Origin: Pseudomonas serboccidentalis
GTDB taxonomy: Bacteria > Pseudomonadota > Gammaproteobacteria > Pseudomonadales > Pseudomonadaceae
Assembly (NCBI RefSeq): GCF_028830055.1
Contig: NZ_CP101655.1
Span: forward strand, 682,001 to 746,000
Reading direction: 5' to 3'
DNA: 64,000 bases
The position numbers and the translations under genes are program-made. Below the pieces are notes generated by a model. It was not told the DNA's origin, did not search any database, and saw nothing but the letters and a program-made list of their open reading frames with translations. Below are positions 25,487 through 34,259 of the stretch, piece by piece; within the stretch, counting starts at the first letter, position 1, and each line of letters begins with the position of its first letter.

Positions 25487-26179
25487 TTAGAACAAATGAA
25501 TCTCTTCGGTGCGCAAAGCACGGTACTCGCCCGGTTTTAGCGCGTCATCGAGCTGCAGCGGCCCCATGGATTCGCGGTGCAGGCGCAGCACTTTATTGTC
25601 GAAATAGCCAAACATGCGCTTCACCTGATGGTAGCGGCCCTCGACGATGCTCAGGCGCGCCGTCCTCGGGCCAAGCACGTCGAGCTGTGCCGGTTGCGTG
25701 GTCAGGTCTTCGAAAGCGAAGTAGATGCCTTCGGCAAACGTGATCGCATAGTCCGGCCCGATCTCCTGTTCGGTCTCGACGTAATAGACTTTTGGCAGTT
25801 TGGTCTGCGGCTGGGTCAGGCGTCGCGACCAGGCGCCATCGTTGGTGATCAGCATCAGCCCGGTGGTGTTGAAGTCCAGGCGACCGGCGATGTGCAGGTC
25901 ATCCTTGTCCGGTTCATCGATCAGGTCGAGCACGGTGGGGTGCTGCGGATCGCGGGTGGCGCTGACGCAACCCGGCGGCTTGTGCAGCATGAAGTAGCGC
26001 GCCGGTTTGCCGAGCTGCAGGACTTCTTCGTCGACTTCGACGCGGCTGAACTCCAGCACTTCGCTGTGCGGGTCGCTGACGACTTTTCCGTCGATCCGCA
26101 CGCGCTTTTCCACCAGCAACAGGCGAACCTGTTGACGGTTGTAGCGGGGCAGGTTGCTGAGGAAGCGGTCGACGCGCAT
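25487..26179 (-). CDS. rsuA: 16S rRNA pseudouridine synthase RsuA-family
   Basis: 230 residues. The N-terminal S4 domain covers about 1-55 (RVDRFLSNLPRYNRQQVRLLL). The catalytic domain contains AGRLDFNTTGLMLITNDG with the active-site Asp, and VEGRYHQVKRMFG. RsuA isomerises U516 in 16S rRNA. Length matches E. coli RsuA (231). The start at 26179 is the only one keeping the whole S4 domain. It follows the CWC-domain gene by 33 bp and is probably co-transcribed. Confidence 0.9.
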   Translation of the reverse strand: MRVDRFLSNLPRYNRQQVRLLLVEKRVRIDGKVVSDPHSEVLEFSRVEVDEEVLQLGKPARYFMLHKPPGCVSATRDPQHPTVLDLIDEPDKDDLHIAGRLDFNTTGLMLITNDGAWSRRLTQPQTKLPKVYYVETEQEIGPDYAITFAEGIYFAFEDLTTQPAQLDVLGPRTARLSIVEGRYHQVKRMFGYFDNKVLRLHRESMGPLQLDDALKPGEYRALRTEEIHLF

Positions 26180-26212
26180 GTTCAGGAATCAGTCGATGAC
26201 GGGGCGCGCATC

Positions 26213-26443
26213 TTACGGGATCGGCCGAGCTGCTGCTTGTAGTTGCGCTTCGACCTGAGCGCAGCGCGGGCACAGGCAGGATTTGTCGCGCAGCGCCGCT
26301 GGCAGTGCTTCGAGCACCGCCGGGTCGATGCTCACGCCATAGCACCAGCAGGCTTGGTCGGCGGTGCGCGGGTCGGCCAGGCTGCAGTCGTTACGGGCGC
26401 CGCAGGCGGGGCAGAGGTCGGGTTTAGCGTCGGAATCAGGCAT
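26213..26443 (-). CDS. cysteine-rich CWC-family protein
   Basis: 76 residues. The conserved Cys pattern is LCPACGARNDCSLAD, CWCYG and SCLCPRCA, likely binding zinc. The function is unknown. The ATG at 26443 overlaps the ancestral end of the GGDEF gene upstream (stop at 26436), the relic of tight coupling between the two genes. Confidence 0.85.
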   Translation of the reverse strand: MPDSDAKPDLCPACGARNDCSLADPRTADQACWCYGVSIDPAVLEALPAALRDKSCLCPRCAQVEAQLQAAARPIP

Positions 26444-27923
26444 AAGTCGAGTGAGGCATTTCCACGCAGGTGCGGTTACGGCCAGTTTGCTTGGCCCGGT
26501 ACATCGCATGATCGGCCCGGGACAGCAGGGTGTGCAAGGTGTCATCCGCTTACAGGGTGGTGACACCGATGCTTACGGTCAGACTCAGGCTGTGGTCATC
26601 GTAGGCATATTCGTGTTGCTCGACGTGCTGGCGGATCTTCTCGGCAATTTTCTGACCGGTGTCGCCGTCGGTGTCCTTCAGCAACACGATGAATTCCTCA
26701 CCGCCCCAGCGGCAGACGATGTCGGAATGGCGCAGGCAACTTTGCAGGTCGCGGGCGAAACCGATCAGTACTTGATCGCCAGCCAGGTGTCCGTAGGTGT
26801 CGTTCAGGGTCTTGAAATGATCCAGGTCGAGCAGCAGCGCAGTCAGCGGCTTCGGCTCGCGGTGCGCTTCGTGCAGGGCTTGTGCGGCGAGCAGGTCGAA
26901 GCCACGACGGTTGGGCAGTTCGGTGAGGCTGTCGAGGGTGGCCTGCGCCTGGATCTTGCGCTGGTAACGGCGGATCACGCGATTGAGCAGGACCAGCACC
27001 CCCAGCGTCACCAGCAGACAGATCAACAGGTTGAGGTACAGCGACTGACGGATGTCACTGAGTGCACCGTCCTCGCGCTTGTCGACGAACAGGTACCAGT
27101 TCAATTCCGGAATAAACCGCACGTTGAGGAAATGCCCCTGACCGTGGGCGGAATACTCGTAACTGCCGCTGTGGGGTTTGGGCAACTGGCTGACCAGGCC
27201 CTTCATGCTCTCGAGTTCGCCGAGGCTCTGACCGATCTGCGCCCCCTGCGGCCCGCCCTCGGCACCAGTCAGTACCAGTCGGCCGAAGGTGTCGACAAAG
27301 TAAACACTGCGTTGATAGCGCTGTTGGTATTTGTCGATCAGCTTGATCACCGCGTCCACCGTCAGACCCACGCCGGCGGCGCCGATGAAGCGGTTGTCGT
27401 AGTCGTAGACCTTGTAGTTGATGAAGAACGTCAGGTTGTCCTTGTTGGCCAGATCCGGGTCGACGTTGATCTCATACGGGGTCTTCATGTCGCGTACGCG
27501 AAAGTACCAGGCGTCGCGCGGCTCATCGATCTTCACCTGCTTGAGCACACCCTTGGCGTGGTAGTAGGTGTGGCTGCTGTTGGAGACGAAGAACGCGGTG
27601 TAGGCACCGTAATGGGTCATGACCTCGTCGAGGTAGCGGGTCATCTGCAACGGGTCTTTTTCGCCGTTCACCACCCAGTCGCGCATGAAGGTATCGCGCG
27701 ACATCATCGAGGAAATCAGGATCGGTCTGACGAGGTCTTTCTGGATTTCCGAATAGACCGTGTCGGACGTCAGCGGCAGTTCGGTGTTGACGATGTTGTC
27801 GCGGATCGACGCCCGCGAGGCGTAGTAGCTGAGCAGCGAAGTGGCGAGGAAGCCGGCGCCGAGCAGAGCAACCAGTGTCAGAACCAGCGAGCGTTGCGAG
27901 TACAGTGCAGATCTGTGCGGCAT
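26436..27923 (-). pseudogene. membrane sensor GGDEF protein interrupted by an in-frame stop
   Basis: From the ATG at 27923 the frame gives 457 residues and then TAA at 26550-26552. Reading through that stop continues the same frame for 37 more codons and restores the conserved GGDEF end (LLSRADHAMYRAKQTGRN), stopping at 26436 on top of the CWC gene start. The protein has a membrane helix (about 10-32), a Cache-like periplasmic domain, a second helix (about 290-312) and a GGDEF domain with intact WGGEEFIVLLK and RHSD inhibitory site. The truncation removes the last helix and strand of the domain, so activity is doubtful. It could be a pseudogene, a recent mutation or a base error. Confidence 0.85.
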
Positions 27924-28041
27924 GGGCGATTCCGTTGGCAGATGAGCCGATGGCAGCATTCTAGTGGCACTGCCGGGAAATAACTGCTCCCTGTGCGGCG
28001 CTAATAGTCGTTCCTGTATTCCCCTGAAGTGGCCCCGCCAT

Positions 28042-28132
28042 TTGTAGGAGTGAGTCCGCTCGCGATAGCGCTGGGAAATGCTCCGATGATGTGCGGAATA
28101 AATCGCCATCGCGAGCAGGCTCACTCCTACAG
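28042..28132. repeat. REP pair, TGTAGGAGTGAGCCTGC class
   Basis: TGTAGGAGTGAGTCCGCTCG and inverted CATCGCGAGCAGGCTCACTC with a 30-bp spacer, between the GGDEF gene and the first Tyr-rich lipoprotein. Confidence 0.88.
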
Positions 28133-28253
28133 AAAGGGGGGAGCACCACTGATCTGAAGCCTGTCCGAATCCGGCACTTGCCCCGCACCTGACAGTCAAA
28201 ACTGTGTCGGCTGCGCTGTCCTGCTGTGGCCGTGGGTCTTTCAGGAGGCCGTC

Positions 28254-28517
28254 ATGAGTATTTCAAAACGGTTGCGTCGAGTGCTGCTGGGAGCCGTGCT
28301 CGGTCTGGGCTTGTCCGGTTGTTATTACTACGCCGGTCCCTACGATGCTTACCCCGCCACTTACTACTATCCCGGCTATTACTCGCCGTATTACCACGGT
28401 GGCTATTACGGACCGCGTTACTACGGCGGCGCTCGCTATTACAACGGTGGCTACGGCTATCGTGGCGGGTATGGGCGCGGTTATCACGGCGGCGGTTATC
28501 ACGGTGGTCACCACTGA
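28254..28517 (+). CDS. small Tyr/Gly-rich lipoprotein 1
   Basis: 87 residues. The signal peptide ends with lipobox LGLSGC (Cys at about 23). The mature part is almost only Tyr, Gly, Pro and His (YYYAGPYDAYPATYYYPGYY, then GYRGGYGRGYHGGGYHGG). It is low-complexity and probably outer-membrane-anchored and extended. A twin lies 180 bp downstream. CAGGAGGCCGTC gives the ribosome site. Function unknown. Confidence 0.8.
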   Translation: MSISKRLRRVLLGAVLGLGLSGCYYYAGPYDAYPATYYYPGYYSPYYHGGYYGPRYYGGARYYNGGYGYRGGYGRGYHGGGYHGGHH

Positions 28518-28696
28518 TCGGCGGCTAAATGACAGTGTTTTCCAAATGAACAGGATTTCATCAATCACTTGTTTCAACTTGTTACGGAAACGCACCAGAT
28601 ACGGAAAACGCTGTCAGATATTTCGTCAGTCACCGAATAAACGACTGATGCCTGCCAGCGTCGCTGGTGTGGCTACCCGCGGTCCAGGAGGCCGCC

Positions 28697-29095
28697 ATGT
28701 ATCGACGAATTCTTCTACTTGCTGCGATGATGTTTTCCGTTGCCGGTTGCGCTCCCTACTCCTACGCAGACAGTTATTACAGCTCGCAGGTCTACACCTC
28801 ACCCGCACCGGCGTACTACGGCGGTGGCGGCAATTACTACCGCGGTGGCAGCACCTATTACTCGGCCCCGCGCTATTACCAGGCGGCGCCACGCTACTAC
28901 CAGCCGGCTCCGCGTTACTACTCGGCGCCCCGTTACTACCAGCCCGCGCCGCGCTACTACGAGAGCCGCCGCTGGCACGACAATGATCGTGGCCGTTGGG
29001 ACGGCCACCGCGGGGGCGGTTGGGATCGCGACCGGGGCGGGCGTGATCATCACGGTAACCGCGGTGACCACGACGGGCGAGGCGGTCGCTGGTAA
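28697..29095 (+). CDS. Tyr-rich lipoprotein 2 with APRYYQ repeats
   Basis: 132 residues from the ATG at 28697, with CCAGGAGGCCGCC upstream exactly as in the previous gene. Lipobox VAGC (Cys about 18). The central part repeats APRYYQ/APRYYS about six times. The C-terminus is rich in Arg, Gly, Asp and His (RWDGHRGGGWDRDRGG). Same design as the preceding gene, so the pair probably arose from a shared ancestor. Function unknown. A strong terminator follows. Confidence 0.82.
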   Translation: MYRRILLLAAMMFSVAGCAPYSYADSYYSSQVYTSPAPAYYGGGGNYYRGGSTYYSAPRYYQAAPRYYQPAPRYYSAPRYYQPAPRYYESRRWHDNDRGRWDGHRGGGWDRDRGGRDHHGNRGDHDGRGGRW

Positions 29096-29107
29096 TCATC
29101 CGCAAAC

Positions 29108-29139
29108 AAAAAAGCGGCGCATTGAGCGCCGCTTTTTTT
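29108..29139 (+). terminator. rho-independent terminator
   Basis: GCGGCGC-ATTGA-GCGCCGC followed by seven T, just after the Tyr-rich lipoprotein gene; the A-run before it allows use by the convergent gene too. Confidence 0.9.
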
Positions 29140-29161
29140 GTGCCTGCGATTTGCCGGGCAA

Positions 29162-30274
29162 TCAGTAAACCGTCAGATCCGCCAACGGATGCCGGCCTTC
29201 CCACACCTTGTGAAAATGCGCCTCGACCACTGCGTCCGGAACGTTATTGATGTCCGGCCAATGCCAGTGCGGTTTCTGATCCTTGTCGATCAGCCGCGCC
29301 CGCACCCCTTCGCTGAACTCCGGGTGACGGCAGCAATTGAGGCTCAGGGTGTATTCCATCTGAAAGACTTCGGCGAGGGACATGTGCCGCGCGCGGATGA
29401 TCTGTTCCCAGACCAGATGAGCGGTCAGCGGTGAACCTTCGCTCAGAGTCTTGGCCGCTCGGGCGATGAGCGGATCGCTGCTGTCACGCTGCAGACTGAT
29501 GGCTTTCCAGGCGCAAGCCACATCGCTGACGTCGAGCAGTTCGTCGATTTGCTGACGACGCGGTAACCACTGCGCCTCGGGCAGTTGCGCCACGGCTTCC
29601 TGTTGCAAGGCCTTGAGCAGGCTGTTGAGCTGCATCGGCGTCTGTTCCTGCCAGTTCAACTGCAGCAGGCCCTCGATCAGTTCCGGCTGCTGTTCGTCGA
29701 GCAGGAAGCGGTCGGCCAGATCCAGATCGATCGCATCACGACCGTTCATGTGCGCACCGGTCAAACCGAGGAACAGCCCGAGCTTGCCGGGTAGCCGCGA
29801 GAGAAACCAACTGGCGCCCACGTCCGGATACAGGCCAATGCTGATCTCCGGCATCGCCAAACGGCTGCTCGGCGTGACGATCCGCGTGCTCGCGCCTTGC
29901 AGCAGGCCCATGCCGCCGCCGAGCACGTAACCGTGGCCCCAGCAGATCAGCGGTTTGGGGTAGGTGTGCAGGCTGTAGTCCAGCCGATATTCCGCGGCGA
30001 AAAACTGCGCGGCCAGTGGCGGGACTTCACCGGGGTGGGCGCGGCAGGCCTCCACCAGGCTGCGCACCTCGCCGCCGGCGCAGAACGCCTTGGCGCCATT
30101 GCCGCGCAGCAATACGCAGACGATTTGCGGATCCTTGGCCCAGGCGTTCAGTTTGTCGCTCAGGGCGTTGATCATCGGCAAGGACAGCGCGTTGAGCGAC
30201 TTTTCAGCATCCAGGCTGGCGATCCCGAGGCGGGCGCCGTCTGTGCCGGTGAGTTCTTCGAAGTGCAGATTCAT
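29162..30274 (-). CDS. enoyl-CoA hydratase/isomerase-family protein (ECH_2; hydroxyisobutyryl-CoA hydrolase-like)
   Basis: 370 residues, the length of the ECH_2 subclass rather than classic hydratases (about 260). The crotonase core shows the oxyanion-hole pieces GAKAFCAGGEVRSL and GYVLGGGMGLLQGAS, plus MPEISIGLYPDVGAS. The C-terminal extension (FQMEYTLSLNCCRHPEFSEGVRARLIDK) matches 3-hydroxyisobutyryl-CoA hydrolases. It may act in valine breakdown, but no valine genes adjoin it. It is divergent from ung. Confidence 0.85.
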   Translation of the reverse strand: MNLHFEELTGTDGARLGIASLDAEKSLNALSLPMINALSDKLNAWAKDPQIVCVLLRGNGAKAFCAGGEVRSLVEACRAHPGEVPPLAAQFFAAEYRLDYSLHTYPKPLICWGHGYVLGGGMGLLQGASTRIVTPSSRLAMPEISIGLYPDVGASWFLSRLPGKLGLFLGLTGAHMNGRDAIDLDLADRFLLDEQQPELIEGLLQLNWQEQTPMQLNSLLKALQQEAVAQLPEAQWLPRRQQIDELLDVSDVACAWKAISLQRDSSDPLIARAAKTLSEGSPLTAHLVWEQIIRARHMSLAEVFQMEYTLSLNCCRHPEFSEGVRARLIDKDQKPHWHWPDINNVPDAVVEAHFHKVWEGRHPLADLTVY

Positions 30275-30407
30275 CGTGACCTCGATCGGGAATTTGAACG
30301 ATCAGTATGATCGCTGTGTGGGAAAGTGCCGGATCTGCGTCAGATCAATTGACAAGCATGGGCGGGTTTCCTAGGGTTCGCCCCAATTGTTTTCGCCGGA
30401 TGTAACC

Positions 30408-31100
30408 ATGACTGCTGACGACCGTATCAAACTCGAACCGAGCTGGAAGGAGGCACTGCGTGCTGAGTTCGACCAGCCTTACATGGCAGAGTTGCGCAAC
30501 TTTCTGCAGCAGGAGCGGGCGGCCGGCAAGGAAATCTATCCGCCGGGACCGCTGATTTTCAACGCACTGAACTCCACGCCGCTGGACAAGGTGAAAGTCG
30601 TCATCCTTGGCCAGGACCCGTATCACGGTCCGGGCCAGGCCCATGGCTTGTGCTTTTCGGTGCAGCCGGGTGTGCCGGCACCGCCGTCGCTGGTCAACAT
30701 CTATAAAGAGTTGAAACGCGACCTGAATATCGACATCCCCAACCATGGCTACCTGCAGAGCTGGGCCGATCAGGGCGTGTTGATGCTCAACACCACCATG
30801 ACCGTCGAGCGTGCCAACGCTAACGCACACAAGGACAAGGGCTGGCAGTTCTTCACCGACCGGATCATTGAACTGGTCAGCGAGCGGCAGCCGCATCTGG
30901 TGTTCATGCTGTGGGGCGCGCATGCGCAGAGTAAACAGAAGCTGATCGATGCGACCAAGCACCTGGTGCTGACCTCCGTGCACCCGTCGCCGCTGTCGGC
31001 TTATCGCGGCTTCTTGGGCTGCGGACATTTCAGCCGGACCAACAAGTTTCTGGAGCAGAATGGTGAGGCGCCGATCGAGTGGCGGTTGCCGCCCGTTTGA
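30408..31100 (+). CDS. ung: uracil-DNA glycosylase
   Basis: 230 residues from the ATG at 30408. The water-activating loop GQDPYHG (Asp70), the uracil-recognition [10 protein letters not shown] and the Leu-intercalation loop [10 protein letters not shown] are all intact. Ung removes uracil from DNA and starts base-excision repair. Length and motifs match E. coli Ung (229). Upstream sequence shows only a weak ribosome site (GGATGTAACC). Confidence 0.95.
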   Translation: MTADDRIKLEPSWKEALRAEFDQPYMAELRNFLQQERAAGKEIYPPGPLIFNALNSTPLDKVKVVILGQDPYHGPGQAHGLCFSVQPGVPAPPSLVNIYKELKRDLNIDIPNHGYLQSWADQGVLMLNTTMTVERANANAHKDKGWQFFTDRIIELVSERQPHLVFMLWGAHAQSKQKLIDATKHLVLTSVHPSPLSAYRGFLGCGHFSRTNKFLEQNGEAPIEWRLPPV

Positions 31101-31119
31101 GTGTTGAACGGGTGGGCCT

Positions 31120-31186
31120 CATCGCGAGCAGGCTCACTCCTACATTGAAATGTGTTCTCTTGTAGGAGTGAGCCTGCTCGCGATGA
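31120..31186. repeat. REP pair, TGTAGGAGTGAGCCTGC class
   Basis: CATCGCGAGCAGGCTCACTC and its inverted copy, near-perfect, with a 25-bp spacer, between convergent ung and the AbrB-family gene. Confidence 0.9.
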
Positions 31187-31199
31187 AGTCGACTCGGTG

Positions 31200-32234
31200 T
31201 TACTCGGGATTACGGTTCCAGTACTTGAACAACGGCTCCGCCAGAAACAGCACAAACAGCAGCCGCATCACCTGCATCGCCGTCACCAGCGGCACCGACA
31301 GTTGCAGGGTTTCCGCCGTCAGGCTCATCTCGGCAATCCCGCCGGGCATCATGCCCAGCGTCAGCGAACGCAGATCCAGATGGGTCAGCGCGCTCAGGCC
31401 CAGCGCCGCCAGGGTCGCGATCAACATGGTCAGCGCCGTGCCGATCAACGTACGGCCCATGAATGAAGGCGCGCGGCGGAAAAACTGTCGGTTGAAGTGA
31501 CAGCCCAGTCCGCTGCCGATCAGCCACTGGCCGATCTGGCTGCCGCCGTCGGGCAAGCCAATGTGCAAATCCCAGGCAATGCTCACCGTCGCACTGACCA
31601 GCAACGGCCCGAACAGCCAGGGATTGGGTTGACGCAGACGCTGCCAGAGCCAGGCGAGCAGGGCACCTGCAGGAAACAGAATCGCCAGCCAGCGCCAATC
31701 GACGTTGCCGGCGTGGGCAATCGGCGTGCCGTCGCCCAACAGGTACTTGAACGCAGCCGGCACGCACAGCACCACCACCAGCACCCGCAGACTTTGCCCC
31801 GCCGCCACATGGCTGAGCATCGCGCCATTGCGCGCGCCGAGGTTGACCATCTCCCCGGAGCCGCCGGGCATGCTCGAGAAAAATGCCGTAGCGCGATCCT
31901 CGCCGGTGCGGCGCATCAACCACACGCCGACGACTGCCGACAGGCTGGTGACCAGTGCACCGAAGAAGATCAAACCGAAATGACTCAGTACCTGTTCCAT
32001 CACCAGCGGGGTGAAGTGCAGGCCGATGCCGATGCCGACGATCCATTGGCCGCATTTGCGGCCGCCGGGGATTTCCGTGAGTTGCCACGGGGTCAGGCAG
32101 CGCACCAGGATGATCGCCAGCAACGAGCCGACCATCCAGGGCAGAGGCCAGCCGATCTGGCTGGCGATAAAACCGCCAAGCAGACCGACCAGCGGTGTGG
32201 CCCACCAGCTTCTGAGGGAGGAGCGATCAGACAT
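31200..32234 (-). CDS. AbrB-family (duplicated) membrane protein
   Basis: 344 residues and about nine membrane segments in two repeats. The repeat motif WPLPWMVGSLLA recurs in degenerate form, with PGGSGEMVNLG and the matching MMPGGIAEMSLTAE in the second half. The family (PF05145) is sometimes named a transcriptional regulator or ammonia monooxygenase, and neither name fits a polytopic membrane protein like this. Its start overlaps the end of tctA by 8 bp, so it belongs to the tricarboxylate-uptake operon and may be a transporter. Confidence 0.85.
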   Translation of the reverse strand: MSDRSSLRSWWATPLVGLLGGFIASQIGWPLPWMVGSLLAIILVRCLTPWQLTEIPGGRKCGQWIVGIGIGLHFTPLVMEQVLSHFGLIFFGALVTSLSAVVGVWLMRRTGEDRATAFFSSMPGGSGEMVNLGARNGAMLSHVAAGQSLRVLVVVLCVPAAFKYLLGDGTPIAHAGNVDWRWLAILFPAGALLAWLWQRLRQPNPWLFGPLLVSATVSIAWDLHIGLPDGGSQIGQWLIGSGLGCHFNRQFFRRAPSFMGRTLIGTALTMLIATLAALGLSALTHLDLRSLTLGMMPGGIAEMSLTAETLQLSVPLVTAMQVMRLLFVLFLAEPLFKYWNRNPE

Positions 32235-33741
32235 CGGCGATGGCGCGTTGCGCGGCCGCGCGTTTGCGCCAGATACGGATGATCGGCATCAGCAGCATGA
32301 TCCCCGTCAGCACCCAGCAGCCGACGGTGATCGGGCTCGACCAGAGGATTTCCAGCGCACCGTTGGAGATCGACAGGGCGCGACGCAGGTTCTGCTCCAT
32401 CAGTTCGCCAAGGATGAACCCCAGCAGCAGCGGTGACAGCGGGAAATCCAGCTTGCGCAGGATGTAGCCGAAGATGCCGATACCGATCATCAGGAACAGG
32501 TCGAACGTGGTGGCGTGCACCGCGTAGACGCCGATCCCGGTGATGATCGCGATGACCGGCACCAGTGCCCAGTTCGGCACGGCGAGGATGCGGGTGAAGA
32601 TACGGATCATCGGGATGTTCAGGATCACCAGCATGATGTTGGCAATGAACAGCGACGCGATCAGGCCCCAGACGATGTCCGGTTGTTGCTGGAACAACAG
32701 TGGACCCGGGGTGATGTTGTACAGCGACAGGGCGCCGATCATTACCGCCGTGGTGCCCGAGCCGGGTACGCCGAGGGTCAGCATCGGCACGAGCGCACCG
32801 CAGGCGGCGCCGCCGATGGCGGTTTCCGGTGCGGCGAGGCCACGGGCGTCACCCTCACCAAACTTGCCGCTGGTGCCGGCAAGACGTTTCTCGGTCATGT
32901 AGGCCACGGCACTGGCAAGGGTCGCCCCCGCCCCCGGCAATACACCCATGATGAAGCCGAGTACGCCGCAACGCAGGTTCACGACGAACACCGACGCCGC
33001 TTCCTTGAAGTTGAACATCATCCGGCCGGTGGCTTTCACCGCTTCCTGGCCGTGGTGGGTTTTTTCCAGCAGCAGAAGAATTTCGCTGATCGAGAACAGG
33101 CCCAACACCAGCACGACGAACTGGATGCCGTCAGTCAGGTGAATGTTGTCGCCGGTGAAGCGGTATACGCCGCTGTTGGCGTCGATGCCGACCGTCGACA
33201 GGAACAGCCCGATCAGCGCCGCAATAAACGTCTTCAACGGTCGGTCACCGGCCATGCCGCCGAGGCAGACAATCGCAAACACCATCAACACGAAGTATTC
33301 CGCTGGCCCGAAGGCAATCGCCCATTTCGCCAGCAGCGGGGCAAACAGCACCATGCCGCAGGTGGCGATGAACGCGCCGATGAACGAACTCCACGCCGAC
33401 AGCGACAGCGCAACACCGGCCAGACCTTTGCGGGCCATCGGGTAGCCGTCCAGGGTGGTCATTACGGTGGAGGCTTCGCCTGGAATGTTCAGCAGGATCG
33501 AGCTGATCCGACCGCCGTATTCGCAACCCAGATACACCGCTGCGAGCAGGATCAGCGCCGATTCCGGCGGCAGGCCGAGGGCGAATGCGATCGGGATCAA
33601 CAATGCCACGCCGTTGATCGGGCCCAGGCCCGGCAGCAGGCCGACGACGGTGCCGATCAGCGTGCCGCACAGCGCGGTCACCAGGTTGTACGGGCTCAGC
33701 GCGACGCCGAAACCCTGACCCAAATAGCCAAGAGTATCCAT
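32227..33741 (-). CDS. tctA: tripartite tricarboxylate transporter, large permease TctA
   Basis: 504 residues, 11-12 membrane segments. TctA motifs seen: GTLIGTVVGLLPGLGPINGVALLIP near the start, YLGCEYGGRISSILLNIPGEAS, and LGVPGSGTTAVMIGAL. With TctB and TctC it imports tricarboxylates with sodium or proton. It starts 1 bp after the tctB stop codon and is followed by the AbrB-family gene. Confidence 0.93.
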   Translation of the reverse strand: MDTLGYLGQGFGVALSPYNLVTALCGTLIGTVVGLLPGLGPINGVALLIPIAFALGLPPESALILLAAVYLGCEYGGRISSILLNIPGEASTVMTTLDGYPMARKGLAGVALSLSAWSSFIGAFIATCGMVLFAPLLAKWAIAFGPAEYFVLMVFAIVCLGGMAGDRPLKTFIAALIGLFLSTVGIDANSGVYRFTGDNIHLTDGIQFVVLVLGLFSISEILLLLEKTHHGQEAVKATGRMMFNFKEAASVFVVNLRCGVLGFIMGVLPGAGATLASAVAYMTEKRLAGTSGKFGEGDARGLAAPETAIGGAACGALVPMLTLGVPGSGTTAVMIGALSLYNITPGPLLFQQQPDIVWGLIASLFIANIMLVILNIPMIRIFTRILAVPNWALVPVIAIITGIGVYAVHATTFDLFLMIGIGIFGYILRKLDFPLSPLLLGFILGELMEQNLRRALSISNGALEILWSSPITVGCWVLTGIMLLMPIIRIWRKRAAAQRAIADV

Positions 33742-33742
33742 A

Positions 33743-34201
33743 TCAGTTCTCCAGAACGCTGAGCAGGCCCAGGGGCAGCGGAACGTCCATCAAACGGTCG
33801 AACAACAGGTAAAGACCGACGGCCATCAGGCTGATGATCACCACGCTCGGCAACCAGCGGCCGCCGTACAGGCGAGCCATCGGAACGCCGGTGATGATGC
33901 TGGCGACGATGAAACCCAGCGGTTCGAAAGTACCGGCGAACACCAGCAACAGGACGACGCAGATAGCGATCTTGGTCAGGGTTTGGCGATCCAGTGGTGG
34001 CTCGTCTTCACTGTGTTTGATGGGCGCCGGACGAAACACCATGTACAGCAGCGCCAGGCCCATCAGGCCGAGCATCAGCAGAGGAAAGGCGCGTGGGCCC
34101 ACCGGTTCGTAGGAAAAAGCCGCTTGATACGGCCACGCCATCAGGGCCAGGCCGACGCAGGCCAGCAACAGCACCGAGGCGAAAATGCGTTGTAAGAGCA
34201 T
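33743..34201 (-). CDS. tctB: tripartite tricarboxylate transporter, small permease TctB
   Basis: 152 residues from the ATG at 34201, preceded by AGGAGTTCCCC. Four membrane segments, with YEPVGPRAFPLLMLGLMGLALLY as the family signature near residues 30-52, and a variable charged loop near 60-80. It is the small partner of TctA, between tctC and tctA. Confidence 0.92.
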   Translation of the reverse strand: MLLQRIFASVLLLACVGLALMAWPYQAAFSYEPVGPRAFPLLMLGLMGLALLYMVFRPAPIKHSEDEPPLDRQTLTKIAICVVLLLVFAGTFEPLGFIVASIITGVPMARLYGGRWLPSVVIISLMAVGLYLLFDRLMDVPLPLGLLSVLEN

Positions 34202-34259
34202 GGGGAACTCCTGTGCCGTGGCCTCGATGCGCGAGGCCACGGCCGCTAGACAGAGACGA

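Noticed and set aside
31200..32234. Naming the AbrB-family gene as a transcription factor or ammonia monooxygenase
   Set aside because: The protein is polytopic with duplicated membrane repeats and no DNA-binding or metal-oxygenase motif; those names come from old annotations.
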